Source: Natrarchaeobaculum aegyptiacum
GTDB lineage: Archaea; Halobacteriota; Halobacteria; Halobacteriales; Natrialbaceae
Reading direction: 5' to 3'
NCBI RefSeq assembly: GCF_002156705.1
Contig: NZ_CP019893.1
Coordinates: forward strand, 3,866,547 to 3,930,546
Length of the DNA stretch: 64,000 nucleotides
The notes under the pieces are model-generated. The model was not told where the DNA came from and ran no database searches. It saw only the letters and a program-made list of their open reading frames with translations. Each line of letters opens with the position of its first letter. Position 1 is the stretch's first letter. Positions 9,249-18,278 of this stretch are shown in pieces. A program made the position numbers and the translations under genes.

Positions 9249-10016
9249 ATGATCAACCGAATACTGCGGGTTTCGGGCACTGCCACGACGAGCCAGAGCG
9301 AGCGAGCGCCGGCCAGTCGGGCACCCGTCTCGCTCGAGCGCGTCACACACGAGTACGGCACCGGAGGCGGGCGGTTCGGTCGCGGGCCCGAACGAACCGT
9401 GACGGCCCTCGACGGCGTCTCCCTCTCGGTCGATCCCGGCGAAATCGTCGGCCTCGAGGGTCCAAGCGGCAGCGGAAAGTCGACGATCATCCACGCCGTC
9501 GCCGGCTTGCTCGTTCCGACGACGGGGTCGGTTCGCCTCCTCGAGACCGATCTCACGGCGCTCACCGATCGCGAGCGCACGCGGGTGCGTCGTCGACACG
9601 TCGGGATCGTCTTCCAGCGGTTTCACCTCCTGCCGTCGCTGTCGGCGCGAGCCAACGTCGCGCTCCCACTGGTGCAGGCCGGGGTCCCGAGACGCCGACG
9701 ACGCGAGCGCGCAAGCGAATTGCTCGCGACCGTCGGCCTGGCGGATCGCACGACGCACCTCCCGAGCGAACTCAGTGGCGGTGAACGACAGCGCGTCGCC
9801 ATTGCAAGAGCCCTCGCGACGGATCCCGACGTGCTCGTCGCCGACGAACCCACCGGAGAACTCGACACCGAGACCGGCCGCGACGTCCTCGAGTTGCTGA
9901 CGGCGCTCGGAGAAGAACGTGCCGTGCTGGTTGCCTCTCACGACGCCGACACGCTGGCCGTCGCCGACCGGGTGGTCACGCTTCGGGACGGACGGGTGGT
10001 CGACGATGGCCGATGA
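9249..10016 (+). CDS. ABC transporter ATPase, MacB/LolD type
   Basis: A 255-residue nucleotide-binding subunit: Walker A GPSGSGKST, Q-loop VFQRFHLLPSL, signature LSGGERQR, Walker B VLVADEPTGELD and switch His in LVASHD. The pattern VFQxFxLLP together with two FtsX-type permeases downstream is that of the MacB/LolD/FtsE class, which use ATP for mechanotransmission or lipoprotein and peptide export rather than classical uptake. The start at 9249 gives a short N-terminal tail. An insert after residue 35 (about 12 residues, Gly/Arg rich) precedes TVTALDGVSL. It overlaps the next gene by 11 bases. Confidence 0.88.
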   Translation: MINRILRVSGTATTSQSERAPASRAPVSLERVTHEYGTGGGRFGRGPERTVTALDGVSLSVDPGEIVGLEGPSGSGKSTIIHAVAGLLVPTTGSVRLLETDLTALTDRERTRVRRRHVGIVFQRFHLLPSLSARANVALPLVQAGVPRRRRRERASELLATVGLADRTTHLPSELSGGERQRVAIARALATDPDVLVADEPTGELDTETGRDVLELLTALGEERAVLVASHDADTLAVADRVVTLRDGRVVDDGR

Positions 10017-11277
10017 CCCGGATCTGGATGGCACGCGGCGGGTGCGCTGGCGCGGGCTGCTCTCGCTGTCGGTCGCACGACTCTGGCGACGTGCCACGAG
10101 CACCAGACGCCGGCGCGTCGCGACGACCCTGCTCACCGTCGCGACGACGATCGCGCTCCTGTTGACTGTCACCGGCGTTGCGCTCGCACTGGCCGACGGA
10201 GGTGCGGCGGCCGATTCCGACGCCGAGGTACAGATCGTCCCCGACGACAGTGCGACTCTCTCGACCGTCGACGGCGTCGAACGGCCGCGACTCGGCGAGG
10301 CCAACCAGCGAGCCGCGACTATCGCAGACGACGAGGCGGTCGACCACGCCTCGCCAGTACTGGCCGAACCGGGCTCACTCGAGTCGGTCGACGACGGCGA
10401 GCGACAGCGCGTCCTCCTCGTCGGAGTCGTCGCCGACGATCAGTCCCGGACCGTCGGTGGGCTCCCGACCGACGACCTCGAGCCCGGTGACCCCCACTAC
10501 GCCGACGGCGACTACGATGGCCCGCCGCAGGGCGAGATCGTCCTCTCACAGGCCGCAGCCGAGCGACTCGGGGCGAGCGAAGGCGACGAACTCGGCGTTC
10601 CCGCACCCGAAGCGGCCAGTGAGACGATGACGCTCAGTCTCGAGGTCGTCGCCGTCGAGGAAGCCGAAAGCGACGGCGACACGGACGTCCCGATCGCGCT
10701 GGTCCAGGCGAGCGAACTCCAGTCGTTCACCGGCGCGAGTGAGGGGGAACTCGCCGACCGCGTCGTCGTCTGGGGCGACGCTGATGGGGCCGCGAGTGCC
10801 GCGAAATCGACCTATCCAGACGCCAGCGTGGAATCGACCGGGAGCGTCGACCCGAGTGCACTCTTCGACGACGCGCTAGCGCTCGCTGCCAGCCTGCTGG
10901 CTGCCCTCGTTGGGATCGTCCTCTGTGCATCGTTCGTCGCCACCACCGCCGGGATGACCGTCGACGACGACCGCCGGTCGCTCGCGGTCCTCGAGTCCAT
11001 CGGCATCCCTCAGCGAGGCCGGTTGACCGTCGTCGCCGTCTCGACGCTGCTCACCACGGTCTGTGGGGCGCTGATCGGGGCCGGGATCGGGTACGTCGGC
11101 ATCTACGCCGTCAACGCCGTCGCGAGCGCGACGATCGCCCCCGGGACGATCGCCCTCGCGCACCCGGTGTTCGTTCCCTACGCCGTCGGCGTCGCACTCG
11201 TCGCCGGACTGGTCGCGATCCCCTATCCGCTCGTGATCGCCGCCCGCACGAACGTCCTCGAGGAGGTGGGTCGATGA
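10006..11277 (+). CDS. FtsX/MacB-type ABC permease (first of two)
   Basis: A 423-residue permease. ATG 10006 lies inside the 3' end of the ATPase gene; a longer upstream frame is a shadow of the ATPase. Topology is the FtsX plan: one helix near residues 40-60, a large acidic extracellular domain (about 65-290), then three helices (about 295-325, 345-375 and 385-410). The linker between helices holds the typical RRSLAVLESIGIPQRG segment. It is translated with the ATPase and the next permease, and the pair should form a heterodimeric membrane unit. Confidence 0.85.
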   Translation: MADDPDLDGTRRVRWRGLLSLSVARLWRRATSTRRRRVATTLLTVATTIALLLTVTGVALALADGGAAADSDAEVQIVPDDSATLSTVDGVERPRLGEANQRAATIADDEAVDHASPVLAEPGSLESVDDGERQRVLLVGVVADDQSRTVGGLPTDDLEPGDPHYADGDYDGPPQGEIVLSQAAAERLGASEGDELGVPAPEAASETMTLSLEVVAVEEAESDGDTDVPIALVQASELQSFTGASEGELADRVVVWGDADGAASAAKSTYPDASVESTGSVDPSALFDDALALAASLLAALVGIVLCASFVATTAGMTVDDDRRSLAVLESIGIPQRGRLTVVAVSTLLTTVCGALIGAGIGYVGIYAVNAVASATIAPGTIALAHPVFVPYAVGVALVAGLVAIPYPLVIAARTNVLEEVGR

Positions 11278-12509
11278 GCCCACGCAGCACCGTCAGGTGG
11301 CGCGCGGCCGTCGGCATCGCGCTGGCATCCCTTCGGCGATCACCGGCACGAACGACCCTCGCGGTCCTCGCCGTCGCGCTCGCCGTCCTCTCGGTGACCG
11401 TCCTCGCCAGCCTCGGCGTCGGCGTCGTCGCCATGGGCGAAGACGGCCTCGAGAACGCAGACCGGGACGTCTGGGTCTCGAGCGATCCGGTCGATCCCGC
11501 GACCAGCGGCGCGGAGAACCCGATCGTTGGCTCCCACGAGCTGTCGGTCGAACTCGCCGAACGCGACGACGTCCGCGCGGCCGCGCCCATCGCCATGCAC
11601 GACGTCTACGTCGGCACCGACCCGGACGACCTCGAGCGCGAATCCGCCGTCGGCGTCCAGGCGACCCACGACGGATTCGACTTCGAGGAGGGGGGCGGCT
11701 TCGACACCTTCGACGACGTCTACGAGAACGGCCGATCGAACGAACCGACGACCGAGGAAATCGTGCTCGACCCCGCGGTCGCAGACGAACTCGGCGTGGA
11801 GGTCGGCGATACCATCTACGTCGGCACCAGCCGAGAGACCGCACCCGACCACGAGTTTACCGTCGTCGGTACCTCTGACTACTACTCGCAGTTCCTCGGG
11901 TCGGAAACCGTGACCGTCCCGCTGGGCGACCTGCAGGCCCTCGCTGGCACCACTGGCACCGACCGCGCGACGTTCGTCACCGCCGCACTCGAGGACGACG
12001 CCGACGCCGACGCCGACGAGGTCGCGGCCGAACTCGACGAGGAGTACCCCGAGTACGACGTCCGATCGAGCGACGACCAGATGGGCGCGTTCCTCGAGGA
12101 ACGCCCGCTCGTCCTCGCGAGCGGCGTCACGCTCGTCGGCCTCGCCGTCGTCGGCGGCCTCGTCCTCACGACCAACCTGTTCGCGCTCGTCACCGCCCAG
12201 CAGCGCGAAGAGCTGGCGGCGCTGCGGGCCGTCGGCCTCTCGAAAGGGCTGCTCGCGGGGACGGTCGGTACCCAGGGCGTCGTCGTCGGTCTCCTCGGCG
12301 GTCTCGTCGGCCTCGCGGCGACCCCGATTGCCGTCGGCGGACTCAACCGCTTCTCGCGGTCGGTCATCGGCTTCGAAGACGTCCTCTCTACCCCGCTCGA
12401 GGTCTACGTCATCGGACTCGGACTGGCGCTCTTCGTCGGTACCGTCGTCGCCGTCGTCACCGGCTTCCGGGCTGGCAGGTTCGCCCGCGTCGAACATCTC
12501 GAGGAGTGA
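11274..12509 (+). CDS. FtsX/MacB-type ABC permease (second of two)
   Basis: A 411-residue permease starting with an ATGA overlap at the stop of its partner. It has an N-terminal helix (about 25-50), an extracellular domain (50-270) and three C-terminal helices. The coupling segment QQREELAALRAVGLSKG is a classic FtsX-family signature, and the end GFRAGRFARVEHLEE matches the family. The three genes 9249-12509 form one operon. The substrate cannot be read from sequence; no membrane-fusion protein gene is adjacent. Confidence 0.87.
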   Translation: MSPRSTVRWRAAVGIALASLRRSPARTTLAVLAVALAVLSVTVLASLGVGVVAMGEDGLENADRDVWVSSDPVDPATSGAENPIVGSHELSVELAERDDVRAAAPIAMHDVYVGTDPDDLERESAVGVQATHDGFDFEEGGGFDTFDDVYENGRSNEPTTEEIVLDPAVADELGVEVGDTIYVGTSRETAPDHEFTVVGTSDYYSQFLGSETVTVPLGDLQALAGTTGTDRATFVTAALEDDADADADEVAAELDEEYPEYDVRSSDDQMGAFLEERPLVLASGVTLVGLAVVGGLVLTTNLFALVTAQQREELAALRAVGLSKGLLAGTVGTQGVVVGLLGGLVGLAATPIAVGGLNRFSRSVIGFEDVLSTPLEVYVIGLGLALFVGTVVAVVTGFRAGRFARVEHLEE

Positions 12510-12594
12510 GAGTCGTACCGTCGGCGATACGTTCAGTTTCACTTTCAGTCCGCGTTCGGCAAACGCTCAATTACCCAACCAGTGTACCACAGGC

Positions 12595-13140
12595 ATGGTC
12601 CTCGATCACCGGCAGGTCGATACGGGAGACGACGACCGGTACTGGCTCTCCGCCCGCCGCGTCACCGGCTACCCGCGTATCGCCCGCGATGGCTACTTCC
12701 CGACCCACGGAGTCACCCGCCCCGCCGCGGTAACAGTCGCCGACCTCCCGCCCGCAGACTCCGACGCGGTGCGCGCACTCGACGAGTGTGCCCTCGAGTC
12801 CCGGCTCACGAGTGGTACGTGGGAAGTCCCAGTAACCGACGACGTGCTCTCGCGCTGGCGGGCCATCCTCGCCGACGTCAGCGCCGAACAGTTCTGGGAC
12901 GCAAAATTGACGACCGCCGCCGGCCGCGACGCACTGGGCTACGACGAGTACGTCGTCGCCGTCTACACGCCCACCTACTTCGACACCGCAGATGTCTTCC
13001 GCGTTCGCGACCGCCTCCGAACCCACCACGACGTCACCGCGGAGATCAGGTACCGCCCCGACGTCTACGTCCGAAACGGGATCGACGACGAGACGGCCCC
13101 CGAGTGGGGACTCGATGACGCAGCCCGGTTCCGGGATTGA
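12595..13140 (+). CDS. DUF1917-like protein
   Basis: A 181-residue soluble protein (WLSARRVTGYPRIARDGYFPTHGVTRPAAVTV at the start, then a C-terminal block with VAVYTPTYFDTADVFRVRDRL). ATG 12595 is preferred; the frame extends upstream without family-like sequence. From memory this resembles the haloarchaeal group labelled DUF1917 or putative phosphothreonine lyase domain; I cannot see the catalytic residues that name would need, so the enzymatic label should not be trusted. It is monocistronic and ends where a transposon-like hairpin begins. Confidence 0.6.
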   Translation: MVLDHRQVDTGDDDRYWLSARRVTGYPRIARDGYFPTHGVTRPAAVTVADLPPADSDAVRALDECALESRLTSGTWEVPVTDDVLSRWRAILADVSAEQFWDAKLTTAAGRDALGYDEYVVAVYTPTYFDTADVFRVRDRLRTHHDVTAEIRYRPDVYVRNGIDDETAPEWGLDDAARFRD

Positions 13141-13620
13141 CATCCTCCTCCGCGTGAACGCGGGAGGAATCCCACGGCACCGAACCGTTGAGTTGGGAAT
13201 TTCAGGTTCGCAGATCACCAAGCCAACGCACCGTCAGAATCGGTGAGTGGCCGGTCTGTGGGCAGTCTCCTGGGAGTGCCAAGCCCCCGGTACTCCTATC
13301 CTCGGTTGGGTTCGACCCTCGTGGTTGTTTGTGCCCGGCGGGGGTCGAATCAACGGTAACGGACTCGGAGTTACTTCTTCGGTCGGGTCGCCCGGTGCTT
13401 GTTATTTGATTCCCACGTGGGCACACCCTGTTTCCAGCGTGGGCGGACACTCGAACCGCCAGTTTCGGGCGCTCGGCTACATTGGGGTCATAGCCAATGT
13501 GCCGACACGCATACATACGTCAGTGTGAAACAAAAACGTACGGGAATTCCCGCTGTGACGGCGCGTATCCACGCCGTGAACGACGTGGTATTGCGCCTGC
13601 TCCGGGTATAACTGCCACGA
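13136..13620 (-). mobile_element. Probable remnant of an IS200/IS605-type (tnpB) element
   Basis: On the minus strand this stretch ends with a hairpin (tcctccgcg, tgaa loop, cgcggGagga on the plus strand, about 13143-13173, with one bulge) followed by atgtcaa. From memory this is the form of the right end of haloarchaeal tnpB-only elements. No intact TnpB frame remains: a 104-codon minus-strand frame (13202-13516) has no TnpB motifs and no zinc-finger Cys pairs. I treat the whole 485 bases as decayed mobile DNA; the assignment rests mainly on the terminal hairpin. Confidence 0.4.
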
Positions 13621-13629
13621 TCGGGTCGT

Positions 13630-14292
13630 CTACCCGGACCACTCGATCCGAAACACTTCCACCTCGAGTTCCGCCTGCGCTGCGGTGTGAAAGTCGAACC
13701 GGTGTTCGACCGGGAACGGAGCGCGAAACGCGTGGGTGACCTCTCCACCAGCGTCGGCCACAAAGGACTCCACGAACGACTGACTCCCCGTATTGTGGAT
13801 CGTATAGGAGACGGCAGCGATCTCACGCGCCGTCTCGAGAAACGCCCGGTCGGCGTGTCGATTGCCGTGCTGGGCACCAAAGGGCGGATTCGACACCACC
13901 GTCGCGCGTGAACAGTCGAACGGATGGCGGGTGACGTCGCCCTGAACCCACTCGAGGCGTGAGGCAATCGTCGTCTCGGTGCCGACTCGGCGTACGTTCT
14001 CGCGGGCCACGGCGAGCGCGGAGCGATCCACGTCGATGCCGACCACCGACGGCGCGCCGGCGAGTGCGGCCCCGATCCCGAGAACACCCGTGCCGGTGCC
14101 GAGGTCTACGATCGGCTGTGACCCACTACCAGTCTCACCGCCCTCGAGATCGCCCTGCACGCGGGCGAGATGAATGACGTGTGCCGCGAGTTCAGCCGGC
14201 GTCAGGTACTGCTCGAGGTCCGCCGTCGGATCGGTGAAGTCGGCGAGCGCCTCGAGCCTGCGGGCGAGTTCGCGTCGGTCGGGACCTCTCAT
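13630..14292 (-). CDS. METTL5-family RNA N6-adenine methyltransferase
   Basis: A 220-residue class I methyltransferase. It contains the SAM-binding loop IVDLGTGTGVLGIGAALAG, acidic GIDVD at the end of beta-2, and the catalytic motif SNPPFGAQHG, which marks N6-adenine (NPPF) methylases acting on RNA. The eukaryotic relative METTL5 methylates one adenine of 18S rRNA; the archaeal member probably modifies 16S rRNA. The N-terminal LEQYLTPAELAAHVI is also family-typical. It stands alone, with a tnpB-type remnant immediately downstream. Confidence 0.85.
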   Translation of the reverse strand: MRGPDRRELARRLEALADFTDPTADLEQYLTPAELAAHVIHLARVQGDLEGGETGSGSQPIVDLGTGTGVLGIGAALAGAPSVVGIDVDRSALAVARENVRRVGTETTIASRLEWVQGDVTRHPFDCSRATVVSNPPFGAQHGNRHADRAFLETAREIAAVSYTIHNTGSQSFVESFVADAGGEVTHAFRAPFPVEHRFDFHTAAQAELEVEVFRIEWSG

Positions 14293-14594
14293 GCCAGCGT
14301 GATCACCTCTCTACGGCCCCCCGGGTGTACGTCACTCGGGATCGCGATACCAGCCCGGAACCCTCGCTGGCGCTCTCGTTCCGTAACCGACCCCGGTCTC
14401 CGGGCCCGCGACTGATTCATACCGAACGAGAGGAGACCCGCGACAAAAACCGTGGTGATGGCGCGACTCGAGACGTGGGTAGCGACCAGAGCCCCACAAC
14501 GGCAAGTGCGAGTATCGCCAGCCGTGGACACCTCGCGACACGGTGACGAAACAGGTGACCTAGAGTTAAGACCTGTCCGAGAAAATACCCTCTC

Positions 14595-14795
14595 ATGGAC
14601 GAGTGTCCCCGGTGTCAGCGCTCGCTCGAGACGCTGTCCCTCGGCGACGCCTCGACCGTCACCTGTCCACACTGTGGGTACGCAGACGTCCCCGTCGAGC
14701 ACGACAGCGAGGTCGACGATCCGGAATCCTGGCAGGACGCGTTCAACAGATTCTACGATCATCAGCGCCGCCGGGTCGAGCGCGAGGATCGATAG
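14595..14795 (+). CDS. Small zinc-ribbon protein
   Basis: A 66-residue protein with two Cys pairs (CPRCQRS near residues 4-7 and CPHCGYA near 24-27) that make one zinc ribbon, then an acidic tail with DAFNRFYDHQRRRVEREDR. The second half looks like an amphipathic helix. Single zinc-ribbon proteins of this size are numerous in haloarchaea and several act in regulation or stress; the function here is unknown. An AT-rich element (agaaaataccc, about 14580) lies only 15 bases upstream, closer than a normal TATA box. Confidence 0.7.
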   Translation: MDECPRCQRSLETLSLGDASTVTCPHCGYADVPVEHDSEVDDPESWQDAFNRFYDHQRRRVEREDR

Positions 14796-14902
14796 CGCGT
14801 CAGCTCCAGCTGGTGGCACACAGTCGCGCAGTCACACGCTCTGTCGGAACTGTGATCGAACACTCGAGAAGAAGAACGTCAACCGACAGGGGTACCGAGC
14901 AG

Positions 14903-15934
14903 TTATTCGGCGGCTGCTTCCGCTTCCGCGTCCTCGACTTCCTCTTCGTGTTCGACGTCCTCGTCGGAGCGCGCAGCGACCAGTCCACCGCGAGCGACGC
15001 TGTAGAGTGGTTCGTTGGCGTGGCTGACGCCGCTGATCGAGAACGGGATGTTCGCGTCTTCGAGGTGGTCACGGAACAGCGCCTCGAAGCCGCTGGGACT
15101 CGAGGTGCCGCCGGTGACGACGACTGGCACGTCGAGGCCCTCTTCGACGTCCTCGTCGTCGACTTCCGTCACGATGTTCTCGACGACGTAGTCGAGCAGG
15201 TTCTCGTAGTAGATCGACAGCGCGCCTTCGACGCCGCCGACGTCCGTGGTGAAGTCGAGTTCGAAGTCGTCTTCCTTGATGGAGGTGACCTTGTCGACGG
15301 GAGTGCCGGTCGCGCGAGCGGCCTGTTCGTCGACCCAGTCGCCACCGCGGGCGACGGAGAACTTCATGACGGGGACTGCGTAGTAGGCCAGACAGACGTT
15401 CGTCATCCCGGCACCGAAGGAGATACCGAGGCCGGTGAAGTTGTTGTCCGCGAGTTCGCTATAGATGACCGACATTCCCTCGTTGATGGGTTCTGCGTCG
15501 TAACCCATGTCGTTTAGGAAGGATTCGATCGTCTTCTGGTGGTACAGCGTCGAGAGGTCCGAGTCGATCGGGTCGGCCGGCGTCGAGAAGTACAGTTTCT
15601 CGTCCGGATAGGCGGGCTCGCCGACGACCTGCTCGATGATCAGTTTCATCATCGGGATCGCGCTCTGCTCGTCGTTCGAGAGGATCCCGTGTTTCATCGG
15701 GCGGCGAGTCTCCTTGTTGAAGATATTCGCGAAGTTCAACGCGTCGTCGCCGACGACGTACACCTTGTCGTCCTTGCGGATGTGGAGGACTTCGCTTCGC
15801 GAGAGCATCTGCTCGGCCATGTCCGAGTACTCGATCTCGACGAAGGAGTTGCGCTGTTGCACGAATACCGTATCGGTGCCATCCTGCTGTGCAGACAGGA
15901 TGTTCATCGTACCGACGTCTAGGCCTTTGGCCAT
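14903..15934 (-). CDS. Salactin-type actin homologue
   Basis: A 343-residue actin/MreB-superfamily protein. The phosphate-1 loop is seen in GLDVGTMNI (residues 4-12), the phosphate-2 loop in [11 protein letters not shown] (about 169-180) and the adenosine motif in [12 protein letters not shown] (about 285-297). The start [19 protein letters not shown] and the acidic tail match the haloarchaeal protein called salactin, an actin that forms dynamically unstable filaments in Halobacterium. It lies on the same strand as, and 98 bases after, a four-helix membrane protein gene but has its own TATA box. It is likely cytoskeletal. Confidence 0.82.
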   Translation of the reverse strand: MAKGLDVGTMNILSAQQDGTDTVFVQQRNSFVEIEYSDMAEQMLSRSEVLHIRKDDKVYVVGDDALNFANIFNKETRRPMKHGILSNDEQSAIPMMKLIIEQVVGEPAYPDEKLYFSTPADPIDSDLSTLYHQKTIESFLNDMGYDAEPINEGMSVIYSELADNNFTGLGISFGAGMTNVCLAYYAVPVMKFSVARGGDWVDEQAARATGTPVDKVTSIKEDDFELDFTTDVGGVEGALSIYYENLLDYVVENIVTEVDDEDVEEGLDVPVVVTGGTSSPSGFEALFRDHLEDANIPFSISGVSHANEPLYSVARGGLVAARSDEDVEHEEEVEDAEAEAAAE

Positions 15935-15956
15935 AGTTGGCCAAGGTTACCGACGG

Positions 15957-15967
15957 ATTATAAATCT
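15957..15967 (-). promoter_or_regulatory. TATA box of the salactin gene
   Basis: Read on the minus strand this is gatttataatc, centred 28 bases before the ATG at 15934. That spacing fits a leaderless or nearly leaderless transcript, so the actin gene can be expressed independently of the membrane-protein gene upstream. Confidence 0.65.
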
Positions 15968-16032
15968 ATGTGCCTTAATACCATCGGCCGTTTACACCAG
16001 TCGAAGCGACAGATTCGACCCACTGTCAGCGG

Positions 16033-16965
16033 TTAATTACGTCCGAGAAGTGACCGAACGCGGTTTCGAAGCGTTTCCAGAAGGCCCTCCTCGGTCTCGG
16101 CACCGCTCTCGAGTTCGGCGCCGTCTGGTCCCTCCTCGGCCATCCGCTGAGTGCGCAACTCGCGCAACTTGGCGGTCTGGTCCTCGACGGACTCACTCGA
16201 GGTCGTCTTCTTCTTCTCGCCGCCTTTCAGTCCCTTGAGGCCGGCGACCTGTTCGTCCACGCCCGACGACCGGGTCGTCTTCGCGGTGACGTCGACGTTC
16301 ACGTCGTCGAACTCGTGGGTCTCGAACTGCAACTGCGTGTTGTCGGACTTCTCGACGCCACCCCAGGAGAGTTCGACGCCGTCCATCGCCGCGTCGATGT
16401 CGCGGCGAATCTCCTCGTCGGTGTAGGATTCTGCCTCCTCCTCGGCGTCGGCGTCTGATTCGTCCGCCGACTCGATTACGTCCACAGACCGGGCCAGCTC
16501 GAGGTAGTGAGCGATGAGCGCAGCCCCTGTCGAGGCCGTGACGCCGGCGACGCCGACCGCGTAGGTGACGACGACCTCGAGCGTGTAGTCCTGGCCGTGG
16601 AAGTACCAGTCCTCGGGATAGGCGTAGACGAACCCGGCAGCGGCAACGATCGTGAGCACGACCCCAGCCATCGACGTGTACCGAACCTTCCGGTCGGCTG
16701 GCAACAGAACGACGATGCCGAGCATGGTGATGGGAAGCGCCGCCATCACGAGCGCGTACGCGGGCCGAACGCTCGCGTAGTACGCGTCGGTGTGGGTCTC
16801 GAGCGTCGCGCTCCAGAGGAACAGCGCCAGGGCGACGACTGCGAGTCCGATGCCCCCGAGGAAGAGACTGAATCCGAGGTAGACGTCGGTTCGATCCTCC
16901 GGTTCGCCGATATACCGGCGGTAGAGGGCAAAGAGACGTCCGTTTTCGAGCGAATCCGCTGCCAT
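16033..16965 (-). CDS. Four-to-five helix membrane protein with long cytoplasmic tail (DUF7139-like)
   Basis: A 310-residue protein. The N-terminal half has five hydrophobic segments (about residues 32-55, 70-92, 97-118, 133-155), and the C-terminal 150 residues are charged, with VELSWGGVEKSDNTQLQFETHEFDDVNVDVTAKTT and a Lys/Glu-rich end. ATG 16965 is preferred over an in-frame ATG five codons upstream. Haloarchaeal homologues are annotated loosely as permeases (DUF7139 from memory), but no transport motif is visible. The gene lies next to the actin gene on the same strand, so a role at the cell envelope with salactin is possible but unproven. Confidence 0.7.
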   Translation of the reverse strand: MAADSLENGRLFALYRRYIGEPEDRTDVYLGFSLFLGGIGLAVVALALFLWSATLETHTDAYYASVRPAYALVMAALPITMLGIVVLLPADRKVRYTSMAGVVLTIVAAAGFVYAYPEDWYFHGQDYTLEVVVTYAVGVAGVTASTGAALIAHYLELARSVDVIESADESDADAEEEAESYTDEEIRRDIDAAMDGVELSWGGVEKSDNTQLQFETHEFDDVNVDVTAKTTRSSGVDEQVAGLKGLKGGEKKKTTSSESVEDQTAKLRELRTQRMAEEGPDGAELESGAETEEGLLETLRNRVRSLLGRN

Positions 16966-17100
16966 TACACCCTGCTTCAAACTCCAGTACCATGACTGTT
17001 GGGTCAGCGCTGACGGTCACGGTGAGCGACTGGTCGAGTCCTCGCGCGTGACTATTCGAAAAGCGCCGCCGTTATACCGCCCCAGCCGTTAGGACGTCCA

Positions 17101-18150
17101 ATGAGTCAGGAGTCGGCGCAGACGGACGGGGACCTCAGGAATACCGGGATGGCCCTCAAACACGATCGGGAGTGGGACTACGAACTCGAGCGAATCGTCG
17201 ACGCCATCGAAGAGCGAGACGCCAGCAAGGTAGGCCTGCAGTTTCCCGAAGGGCTGAAACGCCGCGGCCCCGCCGTGGCCGACGACCTCCGGGAACTCGC
17301 CGACGACGACGTCACCTTCATGCTCTCGGGCCAGCCCTGTTACGGTGCCTGTGACCTCGACACCTATCTGATGAAGCGTACGGACGTCTTCGTTCACTTC
17401 GGCCACTCGCCGATGAAGGACACGGACAAGGTGATCTACGTGCCGCTGTTCTCGAACGTCGAGGTCACACCGATCATGGAAGAAGCACTCGAGACGCTCG
17501 AGTCTCCCGACGAGACTGGGGAGGTCGGTCTCGTCACGACCGCCCAGCACATGAATCGCTACGAGGAGATGACCGAGTTCCTCGAAGAGCGAGGGTACGA
17601 AGTCCACAGCCGACGCGGCGACGAACGTCTGACACACGAGGGACAGGTTCTCGGCTGCAACTACGCGAGCGCGGACGTGCCCGCAGATCAGGTCCTCTAC
17701 GTCGGCGGCGGCAAGTTCCACCCGCTCGGGCTGGCGATGGAACACCCCGACAAGCACGTCGTCATCGCCGATCCCGTCAACAACGTCGTCACCGTCGCGG
17801 ACACGGAGAAGTTCATGAAACAGCGCTTCGGTGCCGTCCACCGCGCGATGGACGCCGAGAAGTGGGGCGTCATCTTCTGTACCAAGATCGGACAGGGCCG
17901 CTGGGAAACGGCTCAGGAGATCCTCGCCGACAACGACGACGCCTACCTCATCACGATGGACGAGGTCACTCCCGACCGCCTCCGCAACTTCGACATGGAC
18001 GCGTTCGTCAACACCGGCTGTCCCCGGATCACGACTGACGACGGCCCGCAGTTCCACAAACCGATGCTCACTCCCGGCGAGTACGAGATCGCGGTGGGGA
18101 ACAAGCCACTTGAGGAGCTCTCATTCGACACGTTCCACGGAACCTGGTAG
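17101..18150 (+). CDS. dph2: Diphthamide biosynthesis radical enzyme Dph2
   Basis: A 349-residue enzyme that starts diphthamide synthesis on elongation factor 2 by transferring the aminocarboxypropyl group of SAM to a histidine, using a noncanonical radical-SAM 4Fe-4S cluster. The three cluster Cys residues are visible in GQPCYGACD (C80, C84), GCNYAS (C186) and NTGCPR (C307), each in the expected third of the protein. KVGLQFPEGL and IFCTKIGQGR are also diagnostic. Length is normal. A ttatacc box near 17070 supports the start. Confidence 0.93.
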   Translation: MSQESAQTDGDLRNTGMALKHDREWDYELERIVDAIEERDASKVGLQFPEGLKRRGPAVADDLRELADDDVTFMLSGQPCYGACDLDTYLMKRTDVFVHFGHSPMKDTDKVIYVPLFSNVEVTPIMEEALETLESPDETGEVGLVTTAQHMNRYEEMTEFLEERGYEVHSRRGDERLTHEGQVLGCNYASADVPADQVLYVGGGKFHPLGLAMEHPDKHVVIADPVNNVVTVADTEKFMKQRFGAVHRAMDAEKWGVIFCTKIGQGRWETAQEILADNDDAYLITMDEVTPDRLRNFDMDAFVNTGCPRITTDDGPQFHKPMLTPGEYEIAVGNKPLEELSFDTFHGTW

Positions 18151-18278
18151 GCCGGACTGATCGGGTCTCTCCTCGACGGTTCTGGTCCGGTCTCCAGCTA
18201 GTTCGCTCGGTCAATTCGATTCGCTACTGTCCCGCAGAGACGACAACACTTACCCGTTCAGTCCGCACACTCACCCAC

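Noticed and set aside
13399..13611. 70-codon plus-strand frame as a small gene
   Set aside because: It lies in the putative tnpB relic, lacks a promoter-like sequence and has no haloarchaeal amino-acid bias.
14903..15934. Calling the actin homologue MreB or crenactin
   Set aside because: The N terminus and spacing of nucleotide motifs fit the haloarchaeal salactin group better, and no mreC/D neighbours are present.
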